A DNA stretch of 64,000 bases, taken from Oscheius onirici. Lineage: Eukaryota > Nematoda > Chromadorea > Rhabditida > Rhabditidae. Location: assembly GCA_932521025.1 (NCBI GenBank), contig OW051472.1:3224001-3288000 (forward strand). The letters are read 5' to 3'. The notes under the pieces were generated by a model. The model saw only the letters and a list, made by a program, of their open reading frames with translations, made no database searches and was not told the DNA's origin. The position numbers and the translations under genes were made by a program. Positions 21,226-33,445 of this stretch are shown here, in pieces (the first letter of the stretch is position 1; each line of letters begins with the position of its first letter).

Positions 21226-24200
21226 CTATGAGGCTGTGGCTACCGGCGTTTGACAGGAAGCTTGACTGATCTGTTCTTCGTCCAGTTCGTCGACTTCCAG
21301 TAGTTCGTTGCTACCGGTCTGTTGCCAGTTCCTCCAGCCGACAGCCTCGGTCTCAAGGAGTTCAATCGAGTTCAAAAACTGGTTGCCATTGAAGCCACCG
21401 ATTGCGTAGATGACATTTCCAGCGGTCACCACGGCGTGGGTATTCGCTCTGGAAAACTTGGAATATGTGGGACTTTTACTCCTAATTTCCTTAGCCGGAA
21501 GAAGAATCCGCTCTTACAATTAGTGAGACTCCTTGAATGAATAACAAAAAAAATTCCCCCACTCTCTGTTTTAATCAAGAGATTCTTAACCCTCTTGATA
21601 TGTTCTTCAACCCCAGTTGTTGATAGGATATTTTCACGTCCTGTCCTCTCAAAAGAACACCAACCTGGGCATTGTGAGTGGCGGTCCTGGCCTCCAAGTA
21701 GCATTGGGGTGATCGAGGACTTCGACTGTGGACAAGGACTGTGAGCCATCATGTCCTCCAATAACATAGAGACTGTCTCTCACCACAGCTACAGCACATC
21801 CTCTCCTCGGCTGTCTCAGCTTGGCCAACTGTCTCCAGCTGTTTGTCTTCGGATCGTAAGCTTCGACTGTATCCATACAGGCCCATCGATCACAGCCAGC
21901 GGCAGCTATGACCAGTCCCTTCCACGAGATGACTCCGGCCTGATAGCGAGGAAACTCCATAGCAGGAATCTGTTCCCATTGCTAAAAGTTGCTTTGTCGA
22001 TGACGCGAAAACTGTCCTACCTCCATTCCCTCGGTGAAACGTTCACATTCTCCCATGACTACTTGATCGGAACTGCCTCCAACGCAGTACACGTATCCGT
22101 CCAGGGCAGCACAACCATTGTGGCTTCTGGCCTTTCTCAAAGAGGCGATCGTCTCCCATTTGTCGCCTTTGGGATCGTACATCTCGCACGATTTCAGGTC
22201 GTGGTTTCCGTTACTTCCGGCAACGGCGTAGACTTTTCCGTTCAGAACGGCACTGTCGAAGCGGCCACGTTCGTCCAGCATCGACTTCAAACTGCGCCAT
22301 TCTCCTCGGACCGGGTCGTATTCTTCGACCGTTTTCAGACATTCTCCACGGTCATAGCCACCTGAATTCCCTCTTCAACTAACTCTGTTACATGGAACTA
22401 CCACAAACGATGATCTTTCCATTGAGGAACGAGGCTCCAATAGAGCAACGAGCTCCACTCATCGTCGCCAATGGGGTTCTTTGTGTCCCGGTCGAACTGA
22501 TCAGTCGGTTCAAAAGATGCGTGTTCTTCGGCAGTTCTCCTCCGCTATTCGATCGTGGTTTCGACAGTTCATCGTCATCAGTCAACTGAATGCTGAGAGC
22601 GACCAGACGACGGTAGAGAACAACCAGAGCGACAAAGTAGTCGGCTGAAAAATTCCAGATTAACCCTGAATGTTGGATTTTCCCCGTAGGAACAGCAGAT
22701 AGAGAGAGGGAATAACGTAAAAAAGAGCGGAAAGAGATCTGCATGCAACTTTGGACTCCCCTTTTCGGATTAGACAAAAATTAGCATACGAGCTGTTTGG
22801 TGGGTGGCGACGAGACGCGTCTCGATAATCTCCTGCGGGTCGCTCTCTTCCGTGCCGACGGAGTCCAGACTCTCGGTTGAGTTGTATTTTACCTAAATTT
22901 TGATTGTATCTTTTTTTGAGGGACAACTCACATTGGGCATTCGACTGGCATTCAGTCGAACCGGAACAGCTCCATTGACTCTGTGCTGAACGGGAGCTAC
23001 TGCAGCCGTCTCCGCTTGCCTAAATCTCACTTTTATTTCAAAAATATAAAAACTAACGAGGTGACAGTCTTGGCCACGTCCTTTCCACTCCGCTTGTAGT
23101 CTTGGATAATGTCACAGCTGCCGACAGAGGACCGATCGTCCATGTCGGCACAGTCAGCCAGTCTCTCGTCATCCTCCAGATATAAGAGATGTGTCTTGGC
23201 GGTCAGAAGATCCAGAGAATGTTCGACTCTGTCGTGAGGGATGTGATCAAAGTACTCGAGAGCTCGGTCAGCCCACGTCTGACCATTGTCTCCGGAAACT
23301 TTGATCTCGTCGCCAGGGCCAATGATTCGGACCTGAAATCACTACTCGTTTGAAGTTCAGTAAAAAAGAGTTGGTGCGCAGTAGTTCAAAGTTTTTAGGA
23401 TAAAGTTTAGGATGCTTTTACCCTAAAAAGCAGACCGGAATGAACCGACTCTCGTCAGGCATCTGTTTTTAATTAACGTGGTCTTTTTAAAATAAAAGTA
23501 TAATTAAAAAGGCTTAGAAGGTTCAAGAATGACCCCTCAGGTGCACCCTATCGTCTAAGGCTTGAATATGGTTACTTACGTATACAATTTGATCCAATAT
23601 AAGATCGAACCCACCTTGATGCAAGGAAGCTGAGTAAACTCGACACTGTCATTGACAATACTGGCAATGCTTTCCCGGATGAACCGATCCACTCTTCCCA
23701 TCAAGTGTGTGTCATTGTTAAAGTTGGCCTGTTTCCTGATCCCAATGCAGTTCTTGATGCTCAAATTCTCGGCCAGGTAGGTGGCACAGGCCCGGACTAC
23801 TGGCAGCATTTGGAGAGCAAAGGCCGTCTTGTATAGTTCCGCCACTTTCTTCGAACTGATCTCGAGTCTAAAATTAGGAATTAGCTTGTTTCTAAGAGGA
23901 AAGTACCTCTGGGTATAGGCGAAATTGACGAGGGCGTCGAAACAGTCGAAATCCGTCGATGCAAACTCATAGTAGGCCATTGGCTGTTTGGAATTGTTAT
24001 TCTGAAAACAGGTTGGGATAAATTTAGAAGTCAAATACCTGTTGAGCTTGAGCGAAAGAAGGCGGCGAGCCGTTGACAGCCGGCGTGGTCGGAACTGAAT
24101 AGGATTCATAGTTCCTAGCCCCTTGACACTGTTACCACTTCCGTTCTCGTCGTCTTCTTTTACAAACATGTCGAACAGAGACGGGGAGACGGCAGCCAGG

Positions 24201-25666
24201 ACAATCTTATGAGCGAAGATTTCACGCTCTTTGACGAAGAGAACAACATCACAGAGCTCGCGATTATTACGGAAAGTGTTGAGTTTTTCCAAAAGCTCCG
24301 TCTGAAAAAGGCAAACTCTTCAAACCACGTGTCTATTTTGGCCCAAGTCCAGCTCCCGGTTCTATTTGTCTATTTATCTTCCGAGTGCCTCAAAGATTGC
24401 CTCTGCTCTTGAGGGTCAAACTCTGACCTTTTTCTCTCGAAAAAAAAGGACTTACCTTAACACTGGGATCCTTCAGAGTAAGAAGGTAGTCTTCCCTCTC
24501 GTCCAGAGTCTCCTGCCCCCATTTGTCCGTCTCGTCAGCTCGCATCGAAACGGCCGACCGCGATCTCTTCGGAATCAGAGTCGGCGCGTCGCCCTGAAAA
24601 AAAAAAAGATTTTCTCGTGTTGCTATGTGCACGATATTGGAGGAGGAAATGAGCTTCAATGGACACCACACACGGGAGAGAAGAAGTAAAGGGTTGAGCG
24701 ACCCGATCGGGGACCGAGTCAAGCAACTCTTTGTCAACACGGCTTTTGAGGGTGGGAGCGGGAAAGAATTTAGAGGAGGGTGGGTCAAGAGGCAGACTGA
24801 TCATGTCATTGTATTTTGATGTTTTGATAGGAAGACCTGTTGGTTTTCCAAAGATCAAACTAGCCCAAAGTCTGAGGGATTCGTTAAAGCCGAGATAAAA
24901 AAAGTTTAGTCGCAAAACAGAATCATGGCTAGGTTCTCAACAGAAAACGGTTTGATTTGGAATTTCTTGGTTACCCGAAAGGTTATAGTACAGCCAGTTA
25001 TGATTGTCGTGCTATCGAAGGTCGTCATATATCGGCAAAACGAACAGTTGCAGTAAGACTCCTTTTTCATTCGTCTTCATGGTTTTAACGTATTTTCCAG
25101 ACTTTGGCCACCTCTGATCTTTGGAAAACTAGCAGGTTTTCTTGCAAAACATCAAAATACTGGTGTCTGCCTGGTCATTTCTGTCCTTCAGCCCATTCTA
25201 TGCTTTACCTTTCAGAATACTCTCACCCACACTATTCCACTACTTATTGTGAACATACTATTAGAGTAATGTCAGACTAAAAAGCATTTGGTGTGCAATC
25301 TCTTTCCTGATCTCTTGCTCTTGATGAAATTTTAGTTTGGTCAAGCTAGAGCAAAACAGATTGCAGTTGCTAAGCAACTTTTGTTCTAACTGGACTCATA
25401 ACTAACCCATTCTCTAGCAAAGACTACATGTCTGTTTTGGCAGTCTCAGTACCCCTTTTCAAACAGCCATTTCATCGACGTCGGAAACGGGAAAACACCT
25501 GCTGATAATTGTCGCAAGAGGCCCTATTCTTTGTCACGTGAATCACCATTAGGGAAAGACCCCGATAACAAATGGGCTGACCAACCTTCTTGACCTGCTC
25601 GTCGTCCATTCTGGCAATGGAAACCTGTCGTTTGGGCTGCTGCTCACTCGTCGTGTTGAGAGACAT
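21226..25666 (-). CDS. IVNS1ABP: IVNS1ABP-like BTB-BACK-Kelch protein
   Basis: Thirteen exons (25666-25586, 24593-24456, 24301-24136, 24094-24039, 24001-23907, 23867-23615, 23332-23058, 23019-22932, 22892-22790, 22644-22402, 22361-22021, 21981-21665, 21448-21226) total 2379 nt, 792 aa. A BTB domain (about 74-175: LCDVVLFVKEREIFAHKIVL...NFAYTQR) leads to BACK (about 175-265), a long linker, and Kelch blades from about 480 to 760 with the repeated GG..D/G pattern. VCGGYDRGECLKTVEEYDP and YAIGGFNGNQFLN match the first and last blades of vertebrate IVNS1ABP. The family organises actin and serves cullin-3 and RNA-processing complexes. It is longer than the 642-aa human protein because of the N-terminus and linker. 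The first intron (24594-25585) is about 1 kb; most others are 35-60 nt. Confidence 0.88.
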
Positions 25667-28600
25667 GTTGAACGACGGTCGGCGATCGGTCGGACGAACT
25701 AGCACTCGGTCGTCTGTCGGATAACTACCGCCGGAGCCGAGGCTGAAACTTTACGATAAGGAAGATTGGAGGAATATATAGAAAGAGAGACATTGGGCCC
25801 GCTGGCACAACGAAAACAAACACTCAACTGGGGGTCTATTGGTCGAGGAAAGCAGCCATCTTTTTAATTTCGATACATAGGGCTAAAGACGGGAAAAATG
25901 AAGTCATCGGGAACTATTGGATTAATCCGTGGGTGTTCTCGATTGAAAAAGTGCCCTTATTATGGCTGACAAACACTTATCATCGGATGATCTGCCTGAG
26001 CAAACGTTCATTTCGTCCGTATTTCGAATTAGCGGGAAGTTGCAATATTTGAAGACTCGATTTTCGTTGTTACATTCGAAGAATTGGTTTTCGTTAATTC
26101 CGAATGTAAATAATGCAAAAGTATCTCTCCCCAGTTGCGAAATCTTTGTTTACTCTGCTCCATAAACTCTGTCAGAGACTTCTCTTCCAACCCTAAAATA
26201 TGCAACCAACCTGAAGGACGGTGTCGCGACAGACATGTTTTAGCAGTATAGTTTCGAAATTCAAAGTCTCTGGCAACTGGATTGATTAGAGCCAGTTGGT
26301 AGGAGAGACGGTGTGCACTTTCACAAGAGCGGAAACGGCGTTTGAAAATAAACGCGGCGGCAGAATGAGAGAGAAGGGGAATCTTGTAAACAGCACGTGG
26401 CGACCAATAACATTTGTGCATAGACACGACATTTCGGGAGGAGGTCAAACTTTGTTTAGGAATAGATAACTCACTGAAGTAGGATCCTTTAAAGAAGGAG
26501 AGAGGCTGTTTCAGCGAAAAGATAAGAGGACACCGGAGAGGCTTCACTTTTGACGTCTTCCTGTTATCTTTTTGATGAAAAGTTATGGACAAGACGTGGA
26601 TTTTCTTCAAATACTGTTTGTGATACTAGTGCAGAGAGGAGCGATATCAATGTGAGACGCAGACGACGAAAACAGAACCAATGAGAGTAGGAAACTTTGT
26701 CCGGTAAGTAGAAGAGGGTGAAATGATTGATGTGGACGGGAAATAGACCGCGGGAAACGTGGGTCATAGGTCAAACATCGAGTGAGTGCGTTTTGGGGAG
26801 GGAGTGGGTCAGAAGATGTCTATACTCTCTGGTCAAATAGATGAAATTGTAGTGGAACAGAATGAGTCGTGGAACAATTGGTAAAGCTTATTTCAATAGA
26901 CTAGACGAGAAAGAAAGTCAGGAACTTGTTCGGACTGAGTCAAAGAGGATGAGGAACAGTTTGGGTTAAATCTTTGGAAACTCTGAACTGGCCTGGTTTG
27001 AATTGGAAAGACTTCCAGAGAAGATGAGTCAAGAGAACAATCAGAAATACTCTGGAACCATTTCCAAAAACAACGTATTGAAAGAGATTGGCGGAAAGTG
27101 ATGTGGCGGTCAGCGAAAGAGCAGCTGTTCAGCGGAGACCTGTGTCGAAACAAGTTTTTGAAAAAAAAAGGCAAAAGGTCAAGTCCTACTTTTGATCATC
27201 TTCTAGCGGTATATAAATCCGACAGTGACGGAAGCGACCAGATCAAACGACCCGAAATATAAAGAGTCTCATGACCGTTCGGTGTTTGACGTAATTGGAA
27301 CAAGCCGGTTCAGATGATGGCTTCCGCCATCTTGATCTGCCAGCCACGGTCGTCGACCGTGTCAAGGCTCAAGTGATCTGGCAGAAAATTCTGCCGATTC
27401 AGTTAGGAAAAAAACGGATGGAATGAGCAGAAGAGAAAAGACAAACTGATGAAAAGTGAAATCAGCCTTTAAAGTCAACACGCCTGGACAATCAGAAAAG
27501 GAATCGTACTTTATAGTTAGCGACAACTTCCGTGTTTTTTGTTGTGTTGCATCTGAATGCTGACGACGACAAGTAGGGTTAAGGAGAGAAATGAAGGTTG
27601 GCGCCAAATCGAATTTGAAGGTTGTGGACCGAATACCTGTTCTTTTGGATGGGGAACATTACGAGGCATGTATTAACAGTGAATGTAGCCGTTTTTAAGA
27701 AATAGCAGCTGCTCGATAATGAAAGACTCATTTTGCCGTGTTAAAATAAAAAAACGCTATAACGATCATTGTTCTTTCACATTTTTAATAAAAGACAAGA
27801 AAGCATCGTTGACCGTTTGACAACAATCGCAACCAGAGAGAAAGAAATGGCGCCACAAAGAGACCGTAAAGCAAACAATCAGGAAGAGCTCTTCGCCCTG
27901 TCAAAAAGTACTATTACACTCTTTGTGACCGATTCTCTGACCGACTCGAGATAACAGGAGAAAAAGTCGACTAATCGGAGTCGAAGAGTCATGAGAGGTG
28001 AACGGTTGTAAAGGGGCGAGGGAGAGAGTGCGACATGCTGGGAAGAGAGACAATAAACTGGGGGAATACCGTTGGGGCGCGAAGAACGACCAGACAGACT
28101 AGCGTCTATCAGGCTTTCCCCTTCGTATCTAGAAAAGAATCGAAATGTCTGGGATTTTTTCAATTCCAGCCGGAACGAATTTCTTGCGAGACAGTATTTG
28201 TGACGAGGAGATGGGATGAATCCCATACCCGGAAATGAGGAAGAGGATTAGTTCTGGGAAGCCCGTGGACTATCAGCTGACAAATTAGGGCAGCATGTTT
28301 AAACGTAGGTCCTCTGAATGAGTAATTTTATTGACGTAAGAATCAAGTCCAGGGTTAATACAAGATGAGGACGATTTTAATGCGACACGGCATTCGGTAC
28401 CGAGTTTGTGTAGTCTCAACCAATTTCTATGTCATTTTTCAAAAGAAGGGCATTGTGACCGTTAAGTTCAGAGAAAAACTATCTTTAGTCTCTGTTCTGA
28501 ACCAAAACTCGATCCAAGGAACCTGCAACTGGAACCTACTCCAAAGACAGACACACAAACGAGATAAGAATTCGATAACTACCGGTCATCTGATCGACCC

Positions 28601-29464
28601 GTCATTTGACCTTGACTCTTTGGATTTTGAATTGACTGCGGCTGAGGAAATAGACGCTCACTGGTCAGCGGCTGGGAAACATAAGAGTCGGGGGAACAGC
28701 TGGTCCGAATGATGGAGACCCCAAATGCTGGGATCAACCCTCTTACCCGACTATTGATCTCTTGGTGCTCTTCAGAGAAAATAGGGAAATCAGGAAGAAC
28801 ATTAGCTCGGAGCAATTTTCGAACTTTGAAACTTGACTAGTGAATTTGCGCGCGAACTTTGGAGTGCCACAAGGACAGAAACCTTATTGTTGTTGAACTT
28901 TTTAGTATTAACTCTGTTCCACAACAAAAGATAGAAACAATTCACTTTTTTGAGAGAAAAAATACGCAATTATATATGTGAACTTTTCGTGCTGACGATG
29001 AAATTTTCATGCTTGTCAATGTTTTGCAAATTTAAGTCCTCGATTTCCCCTATGATTTTTCAGAACATCGGAAAGCGAATAAATGTCATATTCAGCCTGT
29101 AAACAGCCAATTTTGTTGACAAGAGGCTATTTACGGGCATAACTTCAAACATCGAACAGAAATGAAAAGAAGAGTCTTCTAAATCTTAAGACAAAAAGAC
29201 AGTGTAATGAGGCAAAAGAATCAGGCTGCAAAAAAAGAGGACTTGCTGATGGATTTGAGGGTGGAGAGGAGAGAGAGAGCATTCTGAATCGAGAGGGAGG
29301 AGAGCCAACGACCATGATGGTCGATACGCGACGGCTACTACTGACTGGGGCTTGACACATTTTCAGAGGACGAGAGACTGATGAAAAATAAGACAAATGG
29401 CCATGTTTGACCGACGTGGAACTGACATTATTCAAGTAGAAAACACTCAAGTCCTCACAAACTG
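25667..29464. other. long region upstream of the IVNS1ABP-like gene, no coding exon supported
   Basis: Nearly 4 kb with no convincing exon. The plus strand is purine-rich by eye (for example 26640-27190), so the minus strand is pyrimidine-rich, as in long introns elsewhere in the window. The region may therefore be 5' UTR intron and promoter of the minus-strand Kelch gene. Short palindromes occur near 27322-27354. The longest open frame (minus 26610-26029) begins at TTG and shows no domain. Confidence 0.5.
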
Positions 29465-29470
29465 TTTATT
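29465..29470 (-). terminator. poly(A) signal of the small coiled-coil gene
   Basis: AATAAA on the minus strand about 25 nt past the TAG stop. Confidence 0.5.
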
Positions 29471-29494
29471 TCATCGATAATACCGATTTTGTGT

Positions 29495-30420
29495 CTACTC
29501 CTTCGAAAAAATGGACTCATCGGAATAGTCGTTTTGATGTATCTCCATGCGCTTTTCCATCTCTGTAAATGGGGGGATTTTATAAGCAGAAACCCGGAAT
29601 TTCTCTATATTTTTCTATCGGAGTTCACATTTCTGATGAGGTTCACGTATTTTCTGTCAAGATAACCCTATAGGACATTTCGTTTCGGAGCGGCAAATAT
29701 GTTAGGTAAGGTAGAGAAGAACTGAATCAATTTTGGATGTACGGCAAACAACTGCACCTGGACGCTTCTGAGGGGTGATTCTGACCGGATATATTCCGAA
29801 CAGATTTAAAGGTAACTTTCACGATCGAATTTCAAGTGAACCAGAATACCCAGGACAAGGGCTACTGGGCTACTGTTAAGGGCTACTGTTAGTTGTCTCT
29901 TTCAGGGACATACAGAGTCAGTAGCGATAAGAAGAGCCGTTCAGTATGTAGCGAAAAAGTAGCCTTATGATTATTGTAGAGCAAAGCTCTGAAAAATATG
30001 AAAAGTAGACCTACTTGAGAAGGCGAGTCGCAAGACGGCAAAGTTCTTGAGCAGGTCGTCCATCTCCTTCTGGACGTATTGACTCGGCATCTGGTGTTTC
30101 GTCTTCTCCATTACAGTCATGGCCGTCTTCAGTCTCTGATGGACATTTGCCAGAGCTTCACGCAACTCGATGCTACCGTAGCAGGTCGGAACCTCAAAGT
30201 CGAGCTCCTCCTTCTTCCTATTCTTCTGTTCCGGCTGGACGACCATCGAATGACTCTTCTTGCTGCCTTGACATTCCGGACTCGTCATGCTCTTCAAAGT
30301 CTTGGTCCTTGCAGCCGTTCCAGTAGCGGTGGCGACGGCCTTTCTCAGCTCCTCCGACTCGCGCGACAGCTGCTTCTGCAGATTCTTCATCAGCAACTCC
30401 AGTTCCGCAACTTCGCTCAT
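29495..30420 (-). CDS. small coiled-coil protein, unknown family
   Basis: Two coding exons (30420-30015 and 29562-29495) join in phase 1 to 157 aa. The N-terminal half is heptad-rich (MSEVAELELLMKNLQKQLSR), the middle is Lys/Ser/Thr-rich, and a second helical segment ends DDLLKNFAVLRLAFS before the last exon (MEKRMEIHQNDYSDE...). Reading straight through the donor would give a 149-aa alternative ending in CAA TAA; the spliced form is preferred because its last exon is followed by AATAAA (29470-29465). A 38-nt intron (30458-30421) separates a 5' UTR exon from the ATG. No function is assigned. Confidence 0.6.
29858..29893 (+). repeat. short tandem repeat GGGCTACTG
   Basis: Three near-tandem copies of GGGCTACTG(TTA) inside the intron of the 157-aa coiled-coil gene. 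Confidence 0.6.
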
Positions 30421-30458
30421 CTAGACTCTTGGAATTGTGGCCGAGAAGCAGAGCGTAC

Positions 30459-30637
30459 CTTTTCCCTAGTGCAGATTGAAAAACTTCAATTGAAAAACTT
30501 TCGGAACTTAATTAGTTAGAAAATTATTAGTTTCGAAAAGCAATTTTCTTTGTAAAAAAAAACTTCCAACTACTCTTTGAAATACTACTAATAAAATCTT
30601 CTCTAATCCGTGTCCATTTCGCCTCGACTCGTCTACC
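30459..30637. promoter_or_regulatory. divergent promoter region
   Basis: About 180 bp separates the 5' UTR exon of the minus-strand coiled-coil gene from the ATG of the plus-strand BAR-like gene, so the two probably share a bidirectional promoter. No clear TATA box was identified. Confidence 0.4.
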
Positions 30638-31505
30638 ATGCGGTTCCAGAGCAAACTGCTCGGGTGAGTCTACTGTCACTCTCCACCAGACTCTTTTCAG
30701 ACACAAGAACTTCTACGACCAGGAACTCATCGACGGTGTGACCCGCTACGACCTCTTCTTCCGACGTGGTAAGCACCTGGTCAAACAGACGACAAAACTG
30801 CTGGAAACGCGCAGTCGTCCCTGGCAGAATGCTACCAAGATCTTCCAGACGTACGCGAGTCAGCTGAAGACGCCCGAAGTCAGTCAGAGAGTAGCAGATG
30901 TGGTTCCAGCTCTGAAAACAGTCGCCGAAAAGTTTGAGCACTTTGACCCGCTGCTCAACTCGCAGTTCATCCAGCCACTGCAAAACTTTCTCATCCTTCA
31001 CGGCAATCTGCTGGCCGACATCAAGAAGATGGAAAAGCTGAGAAAGGAGATGCAGAAGAAGAAACTCAAGGTCCAGAAAGAAGGAGCCCAGTTCGAGTCG
31101 GCTGCTCAGAGCGCTCTGGAAGTCTTCGACTCCTACAAGGAACAGACACGTCAGGCTCTGAAAAAATTCATCCAGGAGGCTAGTGCGAAAAAGATGCCCG
31201 AAGCTTGGATTCGGCTGGAGAACGAGCTGAACGCGAGCTGTAGCACGGAGTTGGGTGCAGTCAGTCAGAAGGGAGCTGCCAGCAAGTCGATCATGAGGTC
31301 GGAGAGCTCGGTCAAGTCGGTCAAGAGCAAGATGGGCTCGGTTCGGAGCACTCGTAGTGCTAGGAAGAAGAAGGCGACAGAATCGACGAGGAGCAGCAGG
31401 AACAAGAAGAAAGACGAGTCGGAGGAGGACGTGAGCCCGAAAAAGAGTCAGAAGTATCAGAGGAAGACGGGCAAAAAGAGCGACGAGAAAGAAGATGAGC
31501 CATAG
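30638..31505 (+). CDS. BAR-like helical protein with basic Ser/Lys-rich tail
   Basis: Two exons (30638-30663 and 30701-31505) give 276 aa. Residues about 9-200 are a long helical bundle with no low complexity: YDLFFRRGKHLVKQTTKLLE, then a segment with PALKTVAEKFEHFDPLL and FIQPLQNFL, then a lysine-rich helix. This spacing is like BAR membrane-curving domains, in which two or three long helices dimerise into a crescent; that assignment is inferred from pattern only. From about residue 205 the tail is rich in Ser, Lys and Arg (SVKSVKSKMGS, KKKATEST), probably disordered and basic. AATAAA follows at 31522-31527. The antisense frame is also open for about 290 codons, but only this strand has the splice sites, start and poly(A) signal. 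Confidence 0.6.
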
Positions 31506-31521
31506 AAGAAGCGACAACTGT

Positions 31522-31527
31522 AATAAA
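31522..31527 (+). terminator. poly(A) signal of the BAR-like gene
   Basis: AATAAA 16 nt past the TAG stop. Confidence 0.6.
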
Positions 31528-31771
31528 TCATGAGAGTTGGTGTGTTTTTTATTGAATGAAAAACTGAATAACTACCGCCAAATAGGCAGCTTTTCTTTGA
31601 TACAAGGATAGCACCGCAACTTCCAGAGGAAAAAAAGTCTTATCTTCTCCTAACACTTCTTTCTCTGACCCTCAGTTCCAATTTCCCTTTAATTTTCCCT
31701 TGTCACTCTCTCTCCAAAGAAACTATCAAACAAAGTTTCAAACTGTACAAAAAATTAACACTTCATTCAGA

Positions 31772-31777
31772 TTTATT
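31772..31777 (-). terminator. poly(A) signal of the unrecognised minus-strand gene
   Basis: AATAAA on the minus strand about 22 nt past the TGA stop at 31799; it converges on the BAR-like gene. Confidence 0.6.
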
Positions 31778-31798
31778 GAATATATATTCTTATTAACT

Positions 31799-33084
31799 TC
31801 AAATTAGCCAGAGTTTCCGAAAGTCTTGAAAAACTTTGTCGAAAAGGTCGTTTTCGTGGTAGTGAACCCATTTTTCGAATAGAACGGTTAAGTCTGCAAA
31901 CAACTGATTACCACCAATCAGAGTATTTTCCAGAGCTGTCAGTATGCTGCTTACATCACGGCAGTCCGCACTTGTCACGTAAAATTCTGTTTGCTAAAAG
32001 AGAATATATTGTATCATATGAATTTACCCGAAATCCAACATAATGGAGCAGTAGTTGATCTTTCGTGGAGCTTTGTTGATAAAATATATGAGTGTGTGAA
32101 CATTTTAGATGATACGGTAGGTTGTTATATTCAAAGCTTTTACTGTGTTTCTTGTCCCAATTTGGCAGCCAGCCAACTGTATATGGCGTGTAAAATCCAA
32201 AAACTTTGGCAGTGATGACAAAAGGCTTGTCAATATTCATGTTAAGAAGTTTCTGAAAGAGGAGGACTTCGCTTGGATAAAATCTGAAAGCAGTGAATGT
32301 AACTCACGTCTAAAGTCGGAATAAGATCATTCATAGAGAAAAACGTATTTTCTTTAAGTATCAAAAAGAATATTTCCCACTGCGGTACATTTCTGTGCTT
32401 TAGGATAACTTTTAAACAGAATGCATACCTTCACTTGATAGTGGTCAATTAGGGCATCCGCGTATCTGGTTCTGATGTTCCTGAATTTGATAGCCCGGAA
32501 TGCATGCACCATTGCTTCCTTACGGACATTTTTCAAAGAATTGGAAAATGTTTCACATTGAACTCTTTTGATCTCCTTTATTACTACCTCAATCTTCTCT
32601 ATGTATGAGTCAGTTGAGACCCAAATGTCAGACCAATGGTAAGTCAAGGTGATGTTTTCAAAGTGGAATCCTCTGAGACTCTTGGCCGTGACTGTCATTT
32701 TCTGCTTCAGATAGTCCTTTTCTCTTTTCGGATTGTCCAAATTTCTTCCCACTACTAGTTCATCCTGCAAAAAAAGGTAAATATCAAGCAAAGTTCATTA
32801 CCTTATCTCCAATATGTATCCTCATGTCCTTCATAATATGCTCCTCGCTGGCTACTCGTAACTGTTCAATGTTTTCATCGACAAAGTCATGGAGGCCTCT
32901 GCAGGTTCGAAGAAAACGTGTGAATGACACTGCTGTAGTCTGAAAAACAGTAGGATTCTTCTATGCTCTGTAACCTATTTTCAGCCTCGATCTGCTTGCC
33001 CTATCGTAATGATAGGTGGTCTTTCACAAACCCTCGGAAGAATGACGAATACCAAAGAAATGAGGAAACAGCTCACAACACCTG
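31799..33084 (-). CDS. unrecognised multi-exon protein, start unresolved
   Basis: Five exons are clear: 32939-32802, 32764-32429, 32397-32308, 32252-32028 and 31993-31799. All join in phase 0 to 328 codons ending in TGA. A further 5' exon near 33084-33032 encodes a hydrophobic stretch (VVSCFLISLVFVILPR) that also joins in phase 0 and looks like a signal peptide, but no ATG precedes it before a TATAAAAA motif at about 33103-33096. The first exon may therefore lie upstream of the SINE, or initiation may be atypical. The protein is rich in Lys, aromatic and charged residues, with two late cysteines, and matches no family I know. The coding DNA is more AT-rich than neighbouring genes. A secreted role is suggested only by the leader-like exon. 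Confidence 0.5.
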
Positions 33085-33205
33085 CCAAAGAGGGTTTTTA
33101 TACAACTGATTATTGAGGGGCTACTGTAATAACTGCAGCTTGGATAATTGACTACAACGGTCCATTTTTCAAAAGAATATCTTACTTTTTAAATACATTG
33201 TATAA

Positions 33206-33445
33206 GGGGCCCGGATAGTCAAGTGGATAGGATGACAGTCTATGAAGAAAGCGATCGCAAGTTCAATCCCGGGTGGTAGTACACGAAGGTAGTCTACCCT
33301 GGCATCTCTCGCCAGCCTAGCCTATCCAGCGGATCCCGTAGCTTGAGCAACCCTGATCATTCAACGCGCTCAGCATCACTCCAAGAACCCTCCTATTCGG
33401 ATGTGATCTCGGTCAGGTGAACTGCCTTGAATACCGAATAAACAG
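33206..33445 (+). repeat. tRNA-derived SINE-like element
   Basis: The head starts GGGGCCCGGATAGTCAAGTG. TAGTCAAGTGGATAGG fits a pol III A box and, about 40 nt on, AGTTCAATCCCGGG fits a B box. The anticodon arm and acceptor stem do not fold as a functional tRNA. The body continues to about 33445, ending in a T-rich stretch. It lies just upstream of the minus-strand gene with the missing first exon. Confidence 0.65.

Noticed and set aside
21751-22365. 204-codon plus-strand frame
   Set aside because: Antisense to the Kelch repeat exons of the IVNS1ABP-like gene.
24114-24136. A 21-nt intron in the BTB exon
   Set aside because: The 41-nt intron 24135-24095 gives the right phase and a typical size.
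26029-26610. 193-codon minus-strand frame
   Set aside because: It begins at TTG, has no domain or splice context, and lies in skewed non-coding DNA.
28365-28712. 115-codon plus-strand frame
   Set aside because: No motif, no splice partner and no poly(A) signal nearby.
30633-31517. 294-codon open frame on the minus strand
   Set aside because: It is the mirror of the BAR-like gene; codon pattern, splice sites, start and poly(A) signal support the plus strand.
33206-33290. Functional tRNA gene
   Set aside because: The promoter boxes are present, but the T stem and acceptor stem do not pair, so a SINE is the better call.
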